Assembly (NCBI RefSeq): GCF_026167665.1
Contig: NZ_CP098740.1
Location: 3,596,001 to 3,660,000, forward strand
DNA: 64,000 nucleotides
Origin: Streptomyces drozdowiczii
GTDB taxonomy: Bacteria > Actinomycetota > Actinomycetes > Streptomycetales > Streptomycetaceae
Direction of reading: 5' to 3'
A program made the position numbers and the translations under genes. Under the pieces are notes generated by a model. The model saw only the letters and a list, made by a program, of their open reading frames with translations. It was not told where the DNA came from and searched no databases. Below, piece by piece: positions 45,397 to 53,680 of the stretch (positions within the stretch are counted from its first letter, which is position 1; each line of letters begins with the position of its first letter).

Positions 45397-45906
45397 TCAG
45401 CGTTCGACGGGACGGACCGACACCGATGTGCTGGAGAGCGACGCCTCGACCCAGACCTCGGCGCCGCGCGCGACCGGCACCGTGCACTTCGCGGACAGCT
45501 TCACGAGGTGGCCGCCGAGGCGGACCAGGACCTCGCCGTAGCCGTCGGCCGGGATCGCGGTGACCACGGAACCCGAGGTGCCGACCAGGTCCTCGCCGCG
45601 CGGCGTCGCGTCGGTCTGGTCCCGCATCAGGGCGCGGCTGAACTTCCAGGTCAGCAGGGCGGCGGCCACCCCGGCCGCGGCCCCCGCCGCGGTGGCGACG
45701 AGGGTGCCCGCACCGGTCGTGCCGAGCACGATGGCGCCGCCGAAGCCGAGCATCGACAGGAAGCCCGCGATCACCGGAAGGGAGACGAGCCCGCCGAACA
45801 GGCCCTCCAGCAGGCCCCCGAAAAGGCCCTCCAGAATCCCGTCGAAGACCAGCGACAGGGCGAGCAGGGCGACCCCCGCGATGCCGAGACCGAGAAACAA
45901 GGTCAT
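45397..45906 (-). CDS. NfeD-like membrane protein with C-terminal OB-fold
   Basis: A 169-residue protein. N-terminal helices (FLGLGIAGVALLALSLVF; IAGFLSMLGFGGAIVLGTTGAG; TLVATAAGAAAGVAAALLT) are joined by a small internal repeat, EGLFGGLLEGLFGGL (about 26-40). An OB-fold typical of NfeD short forms follows (EDLVGTSGSVVTAIPADGYGEVLVRLGGHLVKLSAK). NfeD proteins are partners of SPFH proteins. GGGAGG precedes ATG 45906. First gene of the second SPFH operon. Confidence 0.85.
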   Translation of the reverse strand: MTLFLGLGIAGVALLALSLVFDGILEGLFGGLLEGLFGGLVSLPVIAGFLSMLGFGGAIVLGTTGAGTLVATAAGAAAGVAAALLTWKFSRALMRDQTDATPRGEDLVGTSGSVVTAIPADGYGEVLVRLGGHLVKLSAKCTVPVARGAEVWVEASLSSTSVSVRPVER

Positions 45907-45969
45907 GTGATCACCCCTCCCGGCCCCGCCGACCCCCGTGCTGTTCTTCCGCCGAACTGGCTGGATGGT

Positions 45970-46010
45970 CCCATACGCACCCCCCGCACGACATTGCCGG
46001 AACCCGGCAA
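45970..46010 (-). promoter_or_regulatory. Predicted promoter/operator of the second SPFH module (shared palindrome)
   Basis: Minus strand: TTGCCGG-GTT-CCGGCAA (45994-46010), then TATGGG at 45970-45975, 17 bases after the -35-like GGCAAT. The first 19 bases match the YqiJ-like promoter except at two positions, and about 35 of 50 bases agree without gaps. Confidence 0.55.
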
Positions 46011-46014
46011 CCTT

Positions 46015-46500
46015 TTACGTGTTCTTGATGCCGGACAATTGGTCGGACAGGGTGTCCAGGGACTGGAACGTCGCCCCCAGCAGCGCGACGTGCTTCCACC
46101 GCAGCACCCCCTCCGCGTCGATCAGGAAGACGGCGCGCCGCACCCCGATCCCGGGCGCCGCGACGCCGAAGGCCCGGGCGGTCTCCCGGCCCGGGTCCGC
46201 CAGCAGCGGCATGCGCAGCCCGTGGGCGCGGGCGAACGACTCATGGCTGTCCACACCCTGCGGGCTGATCCCCCACACCTCCGCGTCCAGCGCCTCGAAG
46301 GTCTCCATGCCCGAGGAGTACGCGCACAACTGCTTCGTGCACACGGTGGTGTTGTCGCCCGGATAGAAGGCGAGGACCAGGGCCCGGCCGCGCGCCTCCG
46401 CGAGCTTGTAGTCGCGCCGCTCGAAGGAGTCCTCGGTGAGCACGCCACCCGGAAGCGTGAAGTCCGGTACGACTGAACCCAGTTGCGGTGACGATCCCAT
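46015..46500 (-). CDS. Peroxiredoxin (BCP/PrxQ-like)
   Basis: A 161-residue thiol peroxidase, ATG 46500 after GAAGGG. The thioredoxin-fold core shows VPDFTLPGGV, ALVLAFYPGDNTTVCTKQLCAYSS and PLLADPGRETARAFGV. The peroxidatic Cys is in TTVC, and a second Cys five residues on (CTKQLC) matches the atypical 2-Cys arrangement of BCP. It reduces peroxides in the cytosol using thioredoxin. Its stop is 5 bp before the palindrome of the NfeD promoter. Confidence 0.9.
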   Translation of the reverse strand: MGSSPQLGSVVPDFTLPGGVLTEDSFERRDYKLAEARGRALVLAFYPGDNTTVCTKQLCAYSSGMETFEALDAEVWGISPQGVDSHESFARAHGLRMPLLADPGRETARAFGVAAPGIGVRRAVFLIDAEGVLRWKHVALLGATFQSLDTLSDQLSGIKNT

Positions 46501-46582
46501 GGCGTGCCCTTCGGTGTGCTGCGCCCGGGCGGCGGTGGTGCCGCCCGTGTCGCCTACAGCATGCCTCCGTCACAGGGGACGG

Positions 46583-47778
46583 TCAGCCACCCGGGGACGG
46601 TTCCGGCTCGGTGAGGAACAGCCCGAGGAGCACGGCCAGTACGGGGATGGCGCACAGGATCGTGAACACGCCCTGCGGCCCGTACGCCTGCGCCGCCGCG
46701 CCCAGCGCCGGGGCGATCAGGCCCCCGATGCTGACGGCGAGGCCCAGCGTGACCCCGGCCGCCGTCCCCGGGCGCCCCGGCAGGTAGTCCTGACCCAGCT
46801 TCACCAGGACGGCGAACGGCACGTTGAGCGCCAGCCCCGCCAGGACCGCGAAGACCAGCGGCAGCAGGGTGCCCGGGGTCAGCCGCAGCGCGACCAGGGC
46901 CGGCACGGCGGCGAGACCGCCCAGCTGCACCGTACGGACCATGCCGACGCGGTCCGCGATCCGGCCGCCGAGCAGTGTGCCGGCGACCCCGCCGACCAGG
47001 AAGCAGGCGAGCGCCACCCCGGCCACGCCCCGGCCCGAGTGGAGGTGGCGGATCCAGAACAGCTCGATGAAGGTGATCGCGCCGAAGAACGCCACCGAGC
47101 GCACCACCTCGATCCCGGTGAGGAAGAGGAACGGCCGCCACCGGTCCCGCCCCGCCCGGCCCGCCTTGCGCGCGGGGCGGCGGCCGGGCGGTGCCGGAGC
47201 AGCACGAAGGCCATCAGGACGGCGGGCGGGATGAACAGCGCCGTCGCCCCGACCCCCATCGCGACGAGCGCCGGCGTCGCCAGCACCGGGGCCAGGAAGA
47301 AGCCGACGCTGCCGCCCGCCGCGAAGACGCTCATCGCGGACGCGCTGTCGCCCGCCGCCTCCCGGGCCGCCTTGCCCGCCGCCGGGTGGAACATCGCCAC
47401 GCCGAGCCCGGAGAGCAGGATCAGCAGCCAGACCGCGGCGTACGGCCGCACCAGACCGGACAGCCCGAGCCCGATCCCGGCGACGGCGAGCCCGGCGGGC
47501 GCCAGCCGGGGCAGCCGGTAGCGGTCCACCGCGAGGCCGATGAACGGCTGCGGCACCGAGCTGCCGAGGGCCGCCGCGAGGGTCAGCCCGGAGGCGGCGA
47601 CATAGCTGTAGCCCCGGTCGAGCACGAAGTACGGGACGCAGGCGGGCACGAGGCCCTGGTAGAGGTCGTCCACGGCGTGCGCGGCGCCCCACATCCGCAT
47701 CCGCCGCCAGGCGGAGACGGGTGCGGCGGGGGCCGCGGCGGGCGGGGCGTCCGCGTGCGCGGCGTTGTCGGTGGTCAT
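46583..47778 (-). pseudogene. MFS transporter, reading frame interrupted by one missing base
   Basis: The N-terminal half (MTTDNAAHADAPPAAA, then helices such as GLVPACVPYFVLDRGYSYVAA, AAVWLLILLSGLGVAMFHPA) is read from ATG 47778, with AGGAG upstream. The C-terminal half (DRWRPFLFLTGIEVVRSVAF through ILCAIPVLAVLLGLFLTE) is in another frame ending at 46583. The frames meet at GGGG 47174-47177; one extra base there gives a continuous 398-residue, 12-helix exporter resembling fosmidomycin-resistance type MFS proteins (VAMFHPAAGKAA). It is divergent from an AraC regulator. Likely functional with a sequencing error. Confidence 0.8.
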
Positions 47779-47841
47779 GAAGGTGCTCCTCGCTGAAGGT
47801 CCCTTCGAGGATTCCGGCCGCGCGGGGAAGCGGGCTAGCGA

Positions 47842-47847
47842 TAATCT
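47842..47847 (+). promoter_or_regulatory. -10 element for a leaderless AraC-regulator transcript
   Basis: TAATCT ends 8 bases before ATG 47856, with no Shine-Dalgarno sequence between. Confidence 0.45.
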
Positions 47848-47855
47848 GCCTGGTT

Positions 47856-48608
47856 ATGTCGCCGACCGGCCGCACTCTGCACGGCCCCGCCCGCGTCCCG
47901 CTCGCCCACCAGGAACGCATCGAGAGCCACCACCACCTGGAGCACCAGCTGGTCTGCCCCTCGCGCGGGGTCCTGGAGGTCGCCACCCCGCTCGGCGTCT
48001 GGGCCGTGCCCCCGCACCGGGCGGTCTGGATCCCGGCCGGTGTCGTCCACGCCCACCTCGCGTACGGGCCGACCGAGCTGCGGGCGCTCAGCTTCGCCCC
48101 GGCCGACAACCCGCTCCGGCTCGACCGGCCGACCGTCCTCGCCGTCACCCCGCTGCTGCGCGAGGTCGTGGCCTGCCTGACCGACGACACGGAGCTGACC
48201 GGCGACGCGCGCCGCCGCCGCAACCTGGAGCGCGTCGCGCTCGACCAGCTGCGCCGGGTCGAACCGCTCGGGGTCTGCCTGCCCACCCCGGCCGACGCCC
48301 GGCTCCGCGACATCGCCCGCATCCTCCAGGACGACCCGGCGGACGGCCGGACCCTCACCGAACTGGGCACGGCCGTCGGCGCGGCGCCCCGCACCCTGAG
48401 CCGGCTCTTCCGTGCGGAGACCGGCATGTCCTTCCCCCAGTGGCGCACCCAGCTCCGCCTGCACCACGCGCTGACCCTGCTCGCCTCGGGCGGCTCGGTC
48501 ACCTCGGTGGCCGCGGCCTGCGGCTACAGCGGCCCGAGCGCCTTCATCCAGTCCTTCAGGCACGCCTTCGGCACGACCCCCGGCTCGTACGCGTCCGGCA
48601 CCCCCTAG
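47856..48608 (+). CDS. AraC-family regulator
   Basis: A 250-residue regulator. The N-terminal cupin-like sensor contains LAHQERIESHHHLEHQLVCPSRGVLEVATP and WAVPPHRAVWIPAGVVHAH. The C-terminal double helix-turn-helix shows TLTELGTAVGAAPRTLSRLFRAETGMSFPQWRTQLRLHHAL and VTSVAAACGYSGPSAFIQSFRHAFGTTPGSY. This layout is usual for regulators of divergently encoded MFS exporters, and the partner here starts 77 bp away on the other strand. Translation is probably leaderless from ATG 47856. Confidence 0.92.
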   Translation: MSPTGRTLHGPARVPLAHQERIESHHHLEHQLVCPSRGVLEVATPLGVWAVPPHRAVWIPAGVVHAHLAYGPTELRALSFAPADNPLRLDRPTVLAVTPLLREVVACLTDDTELTGDARRRRNLERVALDQLRRVEPLGVCLPTPADARLRDIARILQDDPADGRTLTELGTAVGAAPRTLSRLFRAETGMSFPQWRTQLRLHHALTLLASGGSVTSVAAACGYSGPSAFIQSFRHAFGTTPGSYASGTP

Positions 48609-48697
48609 GGAGCGCTGCGGATGCGGGAGCGGTCCCGGCGACCGAGGATGAAGGGCCGGGCAGCAGGCGGCCCGCGCCCTGCCTCAGGAGGTTTGTC

Positions 48698-50407
48698 TTG
48701 CCGGTGCACGCCGACCATCCGCCGTCCATCGACGTCACGGCGCTCGCCGCCGTGCTCGACGGCACGACGGCGGGCGTGGCCGTGTTCGACACCGAGCTGC
48801 GCTACCTGTACGTCAACCCGTCCCTCGTACGCCGCAACGGCCTTCCGCCCGCCGCCCACATCGGCCGCCGCCCCAGCGAGGTGCTGCCCGACATCGACGC
48901 CCGCGAGGACCTGATGCGCGCCGTGCTCGCGGACGGCCGGGCCCGCGAGGTCACCTCCAGCGGCCGGCTGCCCGCCGAGTCCGGGACCGCCCGGGTCTAC
49001 TGGCACGGGGCCTACCACCGCCTGGAGGCGGACGGCCGGGTCCTCGGCGTCGTCGGGATCGTGCTGGAGGTCATGGCCGACGACGAGCAGCGCCGGTTCG
49101 CCCAGGCCCAGCGCCACCTCTCCCTCCTCGACAGCGCGAACACCCGCATCGGCACCACCCTCGACATGGACACCACCTGCGCCGAGCTGGCCGACCTCGT
49201 CGTGCCCGGGCTCGCCGACATCGCCGCCGTCGAGGTCTTCCCCCCGGATGTGGCTCCGCCGGTGCGCCCGGCGCCGCCCGACGTGGTCCGGCTGCGGCGC
49301 GCGGCCATGTCGGCGGTGCGCGGGCTGAGCGGTGGGGTCACCAGGTTCGGGGTGGCCGGTGACTACATCGACTACCAGGAGGAGGCCGCCGTATCGCGGT
49401 GCCTGGCCACCAACCAGCCCGTGGTCGAGGACCTCACCGACACCGAGCGGCTGAGGCGGTCCGCACCCCATCCGGACCGGGCCGCCGCTTACCGGGAGCT
49501 CGGACTGCACTCGTCCGTGGCCGTCCCCATCTCCGTGCGCGGCGCCCCGATCGGCGTGCTCGGCCTGCTCAGAGCCGGCGGCTCGCCCGTCTTCTCGGAC
49601 GACGACGTGGTGGTGGCCCGGGAGCTGGCCGGGCGGGCCGCCGTCCATCTCGACCACGCCCGCCGCTTCACCCACGAGCACACCATCGCCCTGGAGCTCC
49701 AGCGCTCCCTGCTCTCCGAGCCCCGGCCGCCCCACCCGCACATCGAGGTCGCCACCCGCTATCTGCCGGCCGACCGCAGCGTCCTGGTGGGCGGCGACTG
49801 GTTCGACGTCATCCCGCTGCCCGACGGGCGGCACCTCAAGGCGATGGGCGACGTCATGGGGCACGGCGTGGAGGCGGCCGTCGCGATGAGCCACTACCGC
49901 TCGCTGCTGCGCCTCCTCGCCGACGAGGAACTGCCCCCGCACCGCATCCTGGAACAGCTGGACCGGATGGTGGAGCGGTCCGGGATAGACCGGGCGGCGA
50001 CCTGCCTGCTCACCGTGGTCAACGCGGACGGCGGGCTGTGCGAGGTGGCGAGCGCGGGCCACCTGCCGCCGGTCTTCCTCGACCCGGGCCCGGCGGGCAC
50101 CCGGATCTGCGACGTACCGGCGGCCCCGCCGCTCGGCACCGGGTTCGGCGGCTACCGGTCCACGGTGATGGAGTGCGGCCCGGGCACGGTGCTCTTCATG
50201 TACACCGACGGGCTCGTGGAGCGGCGCGGCGAGGACATCGACGCGAGCGTCGCCCGGCTGGGGGCGCTGACCCTGCCGGACAACGGCGATCTGGAGACCT
50301 TCCTGGACCGGGTGCTCGAACGCTTCGGCCCCGGCGCCGAGGACGACATCGCGGTCATGGCCTCACGGACCCGGGACGAGCCGGACGACCCGGCCCCGGA
50401 GCCCTGA
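48698..50407 (+). CDS. PAS-GAF-SpoIIE (PP2C-type) phosphatase
   Basis: A 569-residue signalling phosphatase. TTG 48698 is preferred since AGGAGG (48686-48691) stands six bases before it; GTG 48704 is the alternative. PAS occupies residues about 10-125 (GTTAGVAVFDTELRYLYVNPS). GAF covers about 145-330 (YRELGLHSSVAVPISVRGAPIGVL). SpoIIE covers about 350-565, with GGDWFDVIPLPDGRHLKAMGDVMGHGVEAAVAMSHYR, VLFMYTDGLVERRGED and EDDIAVMAS giving all catalytic Asp residues. Unlike the 11913 protein it has no HATPase domain. It probably dephosphorylates an anti-anti-sigma factor; no partner is adjacent. Confidence 0.9.
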   Translation: MPVHADHPPSIDVTALAAVLDGTTAGVAVFDTELRYLYVNPSLVRRNGLPPAAHIGRRPSEVLPDIDAREDLMRAVLADGRAREVTSSGRLPAESGTARVYWHGAYHRLEADGRVLGVVGIVLEVMADDEQRRFAQAQRHLSLLDSANTRIGTTLDMDTTCAELADLVVPGLADIAAVEVFPPDVAPPVRPAPPDVVRLRRAAMSAVRGLSGGVTRFGVAGDYIDYQEEAAVSRCLATNQPVVEDLTDTERLRRSAPHPDRAAAYRELGLHSSVAVPISVRGAPIGVLGLLRAGGSPVFSDDDVVVARELAGRAAVHLDHARRFTHEHTIALELQRSLLSEPRPPHPHIEVATRYLPADRSVLVGGDWFDVIPLPDGRHLKAMGDVMGHGVEAAVAMSHYRSLLRLLADEELPPHRILEQLDRMVERSGIDRAATCLLTVVNADGGLCEVASAGHLPPVFLDPGPAGTRICDVPAAPPLGTGFGGYRSTVMECGPGTVLFMYTDGLVERRGEDIDASVARLGALTLPDNGDLETFLDRVLERFGPGAEDDIAVMASRTRDEPDDPAPEP

Positions 50408-50413
50408 ACCGGA

Positions 50414-51019
50414 TCACACGAACAGGAACGCCGCCGCCGTCGCCGCGCCCAGCGCCGTACCCGCCGTCACCTGGCCCACCGTGTGGTAGCCGAGCGCCAC
50501 CCGCGACCAGGACACGGCGGCCGCCATCGCGTACGCGCAGAGCCACCACGGCGAGTGGACGGCGGCCAGCAGGGCGACCACCGCCGAGGCGACGGAGGCG
50601 TCCACGGAGATCTTCCACACCGTGTTGACGGCCAGCAGCACGACCGTCATCGCCCAGAGCGCGAGCATCGCGGCCAGGATGCCGGTCGGCGCCCCGCCCA
50701 GCACCATGACCGCCGAACCGGCGCCGATGGAGCCCAGGATCACGAAGAAGATCGGCGCCCGCTTGGTGCGGTCCACGACATGGCGGTCGCCCCAGGTGCC
50801 GCGCCCCCGCTCCCACTCGATGTACCCGGCGGGCACGATCCCCGCGCACAGCGCGCCGAGCAGCCCCCAGAGCAGTCCGGTCCACTCCCCGGCCGCCGCG
50901 AGGCCGATGGCGAGCATGCCGACGAGCAGCACGTTGCGCGGCTGGAGGACGTCGGTCACCCGCCGCGCGAGGGCGTGGTCGGGGGCCGCCGCCGTGTCGG
51001 CGGGGTCGATGGTGGTCAT
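50414..51019 (-). CDS. PAP2-like membrane protein with degenerate catalytic motifs
   Basis: A 201-residue protein, ATG 51019 overlapping the upstream stop by 4 bp (ATGA). Six or so helices (VLLVGMLAIGLAAAGEW, APIFFVILGSIGAGSAVMVLGG, AAMLALWAMTVVLLAVNTVW) include PAP2-like sites: WKISVDASVASAV replaces the KxxRP/SGH region, and SWSRVALGYHTVGQVTAG keeps the SRxxxxxH part but lacks the following catalytic Asp. It is probably a lipid-binding or altered phosphatase rather than a standard one. It is the last gene of the XRE/ImmA/MAB_1171c cluster. Confidence 0.75.
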   Translation of the reverse strand: MTTIDPADTAAAPDHALARRVTDVLQPRNVLLVGMLAIGLAAAGEWTGLLWGLLGALCAGIVPAGYIEWERGRGTWGDRHVVDRTKRAPIFFVILGSIGAGSAVMVLGGAPTGILAAMLALWAMTVVLLAVNTVWKISVDASVASAVVALLAAVHSPWWLCAYAMAAAVSWSRVALGYHTVGQVTAGTALGAATAAAFLFV

Positions 51020-52259
51020 GCCGGCTGCTCCTTGCCCGTGGTGTCGCACATGTCGAGGATCTGACGCGCCCGCTCCGGCGTGACCGTGCGGTACGCCGCC
51101 GCGACCCGGACCAGCCGGGCGACCTCGCCGTCCTGGTCGGTGGCGTGCTGGGTGGAGACGGCCGCCGCCTCACCGGCCGCCGCCCCGCCGTCCCGGGCGG
51201 TCAGCGCCGCCTTGATCCAGTAGGCGTCCGCGAGCGGCGAACCGGAACCGCCCCCGGCGGCCTCGGCGGCGGGCAGCAGGGTGTCCGGCACGTAGTGGCG
51301 CAGCTTCTCGACCGCGTCCGCGATGTCCGCCGCCCAGCGGTCGACGCGCAGGTCGGCGGGCGTGTCGAAGCGGGTCAGCTCCCGCGGCAGCGGGCGCGGC
51401 GGCTCGAAGGGCTGGTCCGGGAAGGCGGTCATCAGCTCGTACCAGAGGGCGTGCAGCCGGACCTGCGCCCGCCAGAGCTTGGCGCGGCGGCGGACGTTGC
51501 TCAGGGCCGGGATGGAGGCGCCGACCGCGAAGAAGAGGAACAGGACGAGCTGGGCGGCCTCGGTGACCTCGTCGAAGCGCAGCGCGAAGGACTCGCTCGG
51601 CCGGTCCACGACGCTGACCCAGAGGAACAGCGTCCGGCTGACGGTGTAGCCGACGCCGATGAACATCGCGAACGTCATCATCCCGAGCCCGACGCGCAGA
51701 TGGCGCATCCGGGCGCTCCCGGTGGCCAGCGCCCACTGGTACGCGCAGACGGCGGACGCGGCGCCGAGGTAGAGGTAGAAGACGCTCATGTACAGCGTGG
51801 CACCCCACTGCCCGGCATGGTCCGCGACGAAGCGGTCCGAGGGGGTGGAGCGGTCGACCACGGTGAAGAACAGCACGGTGAGCAGCACCAGCGTGGCGAC
51901 CGACGCCTTGGCCGCGACCTGCTGGATGAGCCGCGCGAACCGTACGTGCCGGGGGATGGCGCCCTCGTCCGCGTACCGGCCGTAGATCGCCACGATGTAA
52001 CTGAGAATGGCCAGAATCGCGATGGTCGCGGTGTAGTGCTTGATGAGGACGGACAGGTCGGTCACCGGGCTGTCGTTGAGCCCGACGCGCACGAACCGGG
52101 TCTTCGTCCAGAGCGCCAGCGCGAATCCCGCGTAACACCCCCACAGCGCCCGGCGCCGCCGGTCCTCCTCGTCCCCCAGAGCGCGGCCGGCATGCGCCAC
52201 AGGGCGACGGCTGTCATCAGGCCCGCTATGAGATAGCCGGCGAGGTCGAGCGGGGTCAC
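51016..52259 (-). pseudogene. MAB_1171c-family membrane protein; frame interrupted by one missing base
   Basis: The N-terminus MTPLDLAGYLIAGLMTAVALWRMPAALW is read from GTG 52259. The rest (RRRRALWGCYAGFALALWTKTRF, ATIAILAILSYIVAIYGRYA, helices to LFLFFAVGASIPAL, then a soluble C-terminal domain of about 170 residues) is in another frame. One additional base in CCCCC 52173-52177 joins them into a 414-residue protein with seven predicted helices, typical of MAB_1171c putative transporters. Downstream of the ImmA-like gene and coupled (ATGA) to the PAP2-like gene. Function unknown. Probably intact in the organism. Confidence 0.8.
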
Positions 52260-52306
52260 GGAAGAAGTCCTCGGGGTGGGGGGATTCGGGCCGGGCGGTA
52301 CGGATC

Positions 52307-52867
52307 CTACGGACGCCGGAACAGGCCGCCGCGGCGGTGGGCGACCGGGCGCGAGAGCGAGTTGGCGAGCCGCCCCACCATGTCATCGCTCGTGACGTCC
52401 CGGGCCATCCGGGGGATCAGCGAGGCACCGAATTCGGCCATGCGTTCGTCGTGGGTGTCGTACTGCGCGCGCGCCTGCACGGCGTCCGGGGCGAGCACCG
52501 CGTCCGGGCCGACCATCCGGGAGATGAGCGAGGTGTCGAAGACGGGCAGCAGCCGCTGGAGCTGCCGGGCGTCGAGCGAGGTGCCGTGGTCGAACCACTC
52601 GTGGCACAGCTCGTGCAGGATGACGTGCTGGGTCTGGTACGCGGTGGGGCGCCGGCGGTACAGCACGAAGCTGGTGTCCCCGCTCTTCAGGCGCAGTCCG
52701 CAGGCGGCGTTGACGCGTGCCAGCCGGTCGGGCATCTCGTGCAGCACGATGGTCCGGCCCCGGGCAGCCTCCATGTTGGCCACCAGGCCGGGTATGGAGA
52801 ACGGCGAGGGCAGCGGCAGCTCCGCGAGACCCTCCTCGCACTCCCTCCGCAACTTCCGCAGGGACAT
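52307..52867 (-). CDS. ImmA/IrrE-type zinc metallopeptidase-like protein
   Basis: A 186-residue protein starting MSLRKLRRECEEGLAELPLP. The zinc motif HELCHEW (HExxH) is at residues about 96-102, preceded by a beta-rich segment (LVANMEAARGRTIVLHEMP) and followed by helices with DERMAEFGASLI, a plausible third-ligand Glu. In other systems ImmA-like proteases cleave the neighbouring XRE repressor. Here it follows the XRE gene by 3 bp, so translation is coupled. Database entries often label these as toxins; I see no direct support for that. Confidence 0.82.
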   Translation of the reverse strand: MSLRKLRRECEEGLAELPLPSPFSIPGLVANMEAARGRTIVLHEMPDRLARVNAACGLRLKSGDTSFVLYRRRPTAYQTQHVILHELCHEWFDHGTSLDARQLQRLLPVFDTSLISRMVGPDAVLAPDAVQARAQYDTHDERMAEFGASLIPRMARDVTSDDMVGRLANSLSRPVAHRRGGLFRRP

Positions 52868-52870
52868 GGC

Positions 52871-53317
52871 TCAGCCCTGCTGTCCGCCGCCGGCCGGGGG
52901 CGTGCGCTCCTCGGCGTCCCGCAGCAGGGACATCGCGAACCGCAGCAGCTCCGGCGGCAGTCCGTCCTCGTCGAGCCCGCGTCCGGCGAGTCCGCTGATC
53001 TCGCCCGTCCGCCGCTTCGCGAGGAACTGGAGCCCGGCCACGACGTCGTCCACGACCTCGGACTCCTCCTTGAAGAACCGCCAGTCCACGCCGAAGCCCA
53101 GGCCGAGCGCCTTCAGGATCTCCTCGGACGGCTGGGTCACCTTGCCGGCCAGGATGTTGGAGAAGTAGCTGTGGGAGAGCGATCCGCCGCGCTCCTTGAC
53201 CAGGTCGGCGAAGAACCGGCCCGAGATCCTGCGGCCGGGGAAGGTCTTCTCGACCATGTACTCGACCTTCTGGCGCAGCGTCCGCAGCTCCGGCGCGCGC
53301 TCTACGCCGTTGTCCAT
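52871..53317 (-). CDS. XRE-family transcriptional regulator
   Basis: A 148-residue protein started at ATG 53317 (MDNGVERAPELRTLRQKVEY). Residues about 10-85 form a helix-turn-helix (RFFADLVKERGGSLSHSYFSNILAGKVTQPSEEILKALGLGFGV). The C-terminus is helical (DDVVAGLQFLAKRRTGEISGLAG). Paired with the ImmA-like protease gene, an arrangement known from ImmR/ImmA and DdrO/IrrE switches in which proteolysis of the repressor derepresses the operon. A TAGAGT -10 candidate lies at 53376-53381 on the minus strand. Confidence 0.85.
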   Translation of the reverse strand: MDNGVERAPELRTLRQKVEYMVEKTFPGRRISGRFFADLVKERGGSLSHSYFSNILAGKVTQPSEEILKALGLGFGVDWRFFKEESEVVDDVVAGLQFLAKRRTGEISGLAGRGLDEDGLPPELLRFAMSLLRDAEERTPPAGGGQQG

Positions 53318-53486
53318 CCGGCCCCCACATTCACGTCCACCGCGGAACCCCTGTCCGGAGCGGGCTTGCGCAAACACTCTACGTCACTGTTAACTCGAAA
53401 AAACATGGGCAGGGGGCCACGAGGGGAGTCCCTTGCCCGTGAAGACGCCGGTGCGCGCTGCTGCCACGCGCGCCCCGCAAAGGGGT

Positions 53487-53522
53487 GTAGCCCTTCACGA
53501 CGGGGGATGCGTGAAGGGCTAC
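53487..53522. other. Hairpin in the DEAD-box gene upstream region
   Basis: GTAGCCCTTCACG (53487-53499) pairs with CGTGAAGGGCTAC (53510-53522) over a 10-base loop. It could be a terminator or a leader structure acted on by the helicase itself (autoregulation), which is inference. Confidence 0.6.
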
Positions 53523-53556
53523 CCGCACATTATGGCCCCTGCCCGGGTAGTCATCA

Positions 53557-53574
53557 ACTGACCGGCCGGTCAGT
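53557..53574. promoter_or_regulatory. Perfect 18-bp palindrome, TetR-like operator
   Basis: ACTGACCGG joined to CCGGTCAGT is an uninterrupted palindrome about 107 bp before the DEAD-box start. The GACCGGCCGGTC core is typical of actinobacterial TetR operators. No TetR gene is adjacent. Confidence 0.55.
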
Positions 53575-53680
53575 GTCCTTGCCGGGGGCCGGTTTTTCGG
53601 GCCCGGCGCCCCGCACCCGCCCCGGTTACCATCGGAAAGACCCGCGGAACGCCGCGCCTCCCCAGACGAAAAGGTTCCGC

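Larger units (their letters stand above)
53318..53680. other. 363-bp regulatory region between the XRE operon and the DEAD-box gene
   Basis: No gene is visible. Contents are a candidate minus-strand promoter for the XRE operon near 53376-53404, a 13-bp-stem hairpin at 53487-53522, and a perfect 18-bp palindrome at 53557-53574. The DEAD-box gene may thus have a structured leader of up to about 150-190 bases. Confidence 0.6.

Noticed and set aside
52307..52867. Toxin of a toxin-antitoxin pair
   Set aside because: Although such proteins are often labelled toxins, the HExxH motif and the neighbouring XRE gene fit a repressor-protease switch better and no toxin motif is visible.
53487..53522. Small RNA gene
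   Set aside because: Only a single hairpin is visible, without a clear promoter of its own; described as a leader or terminator structure instead.
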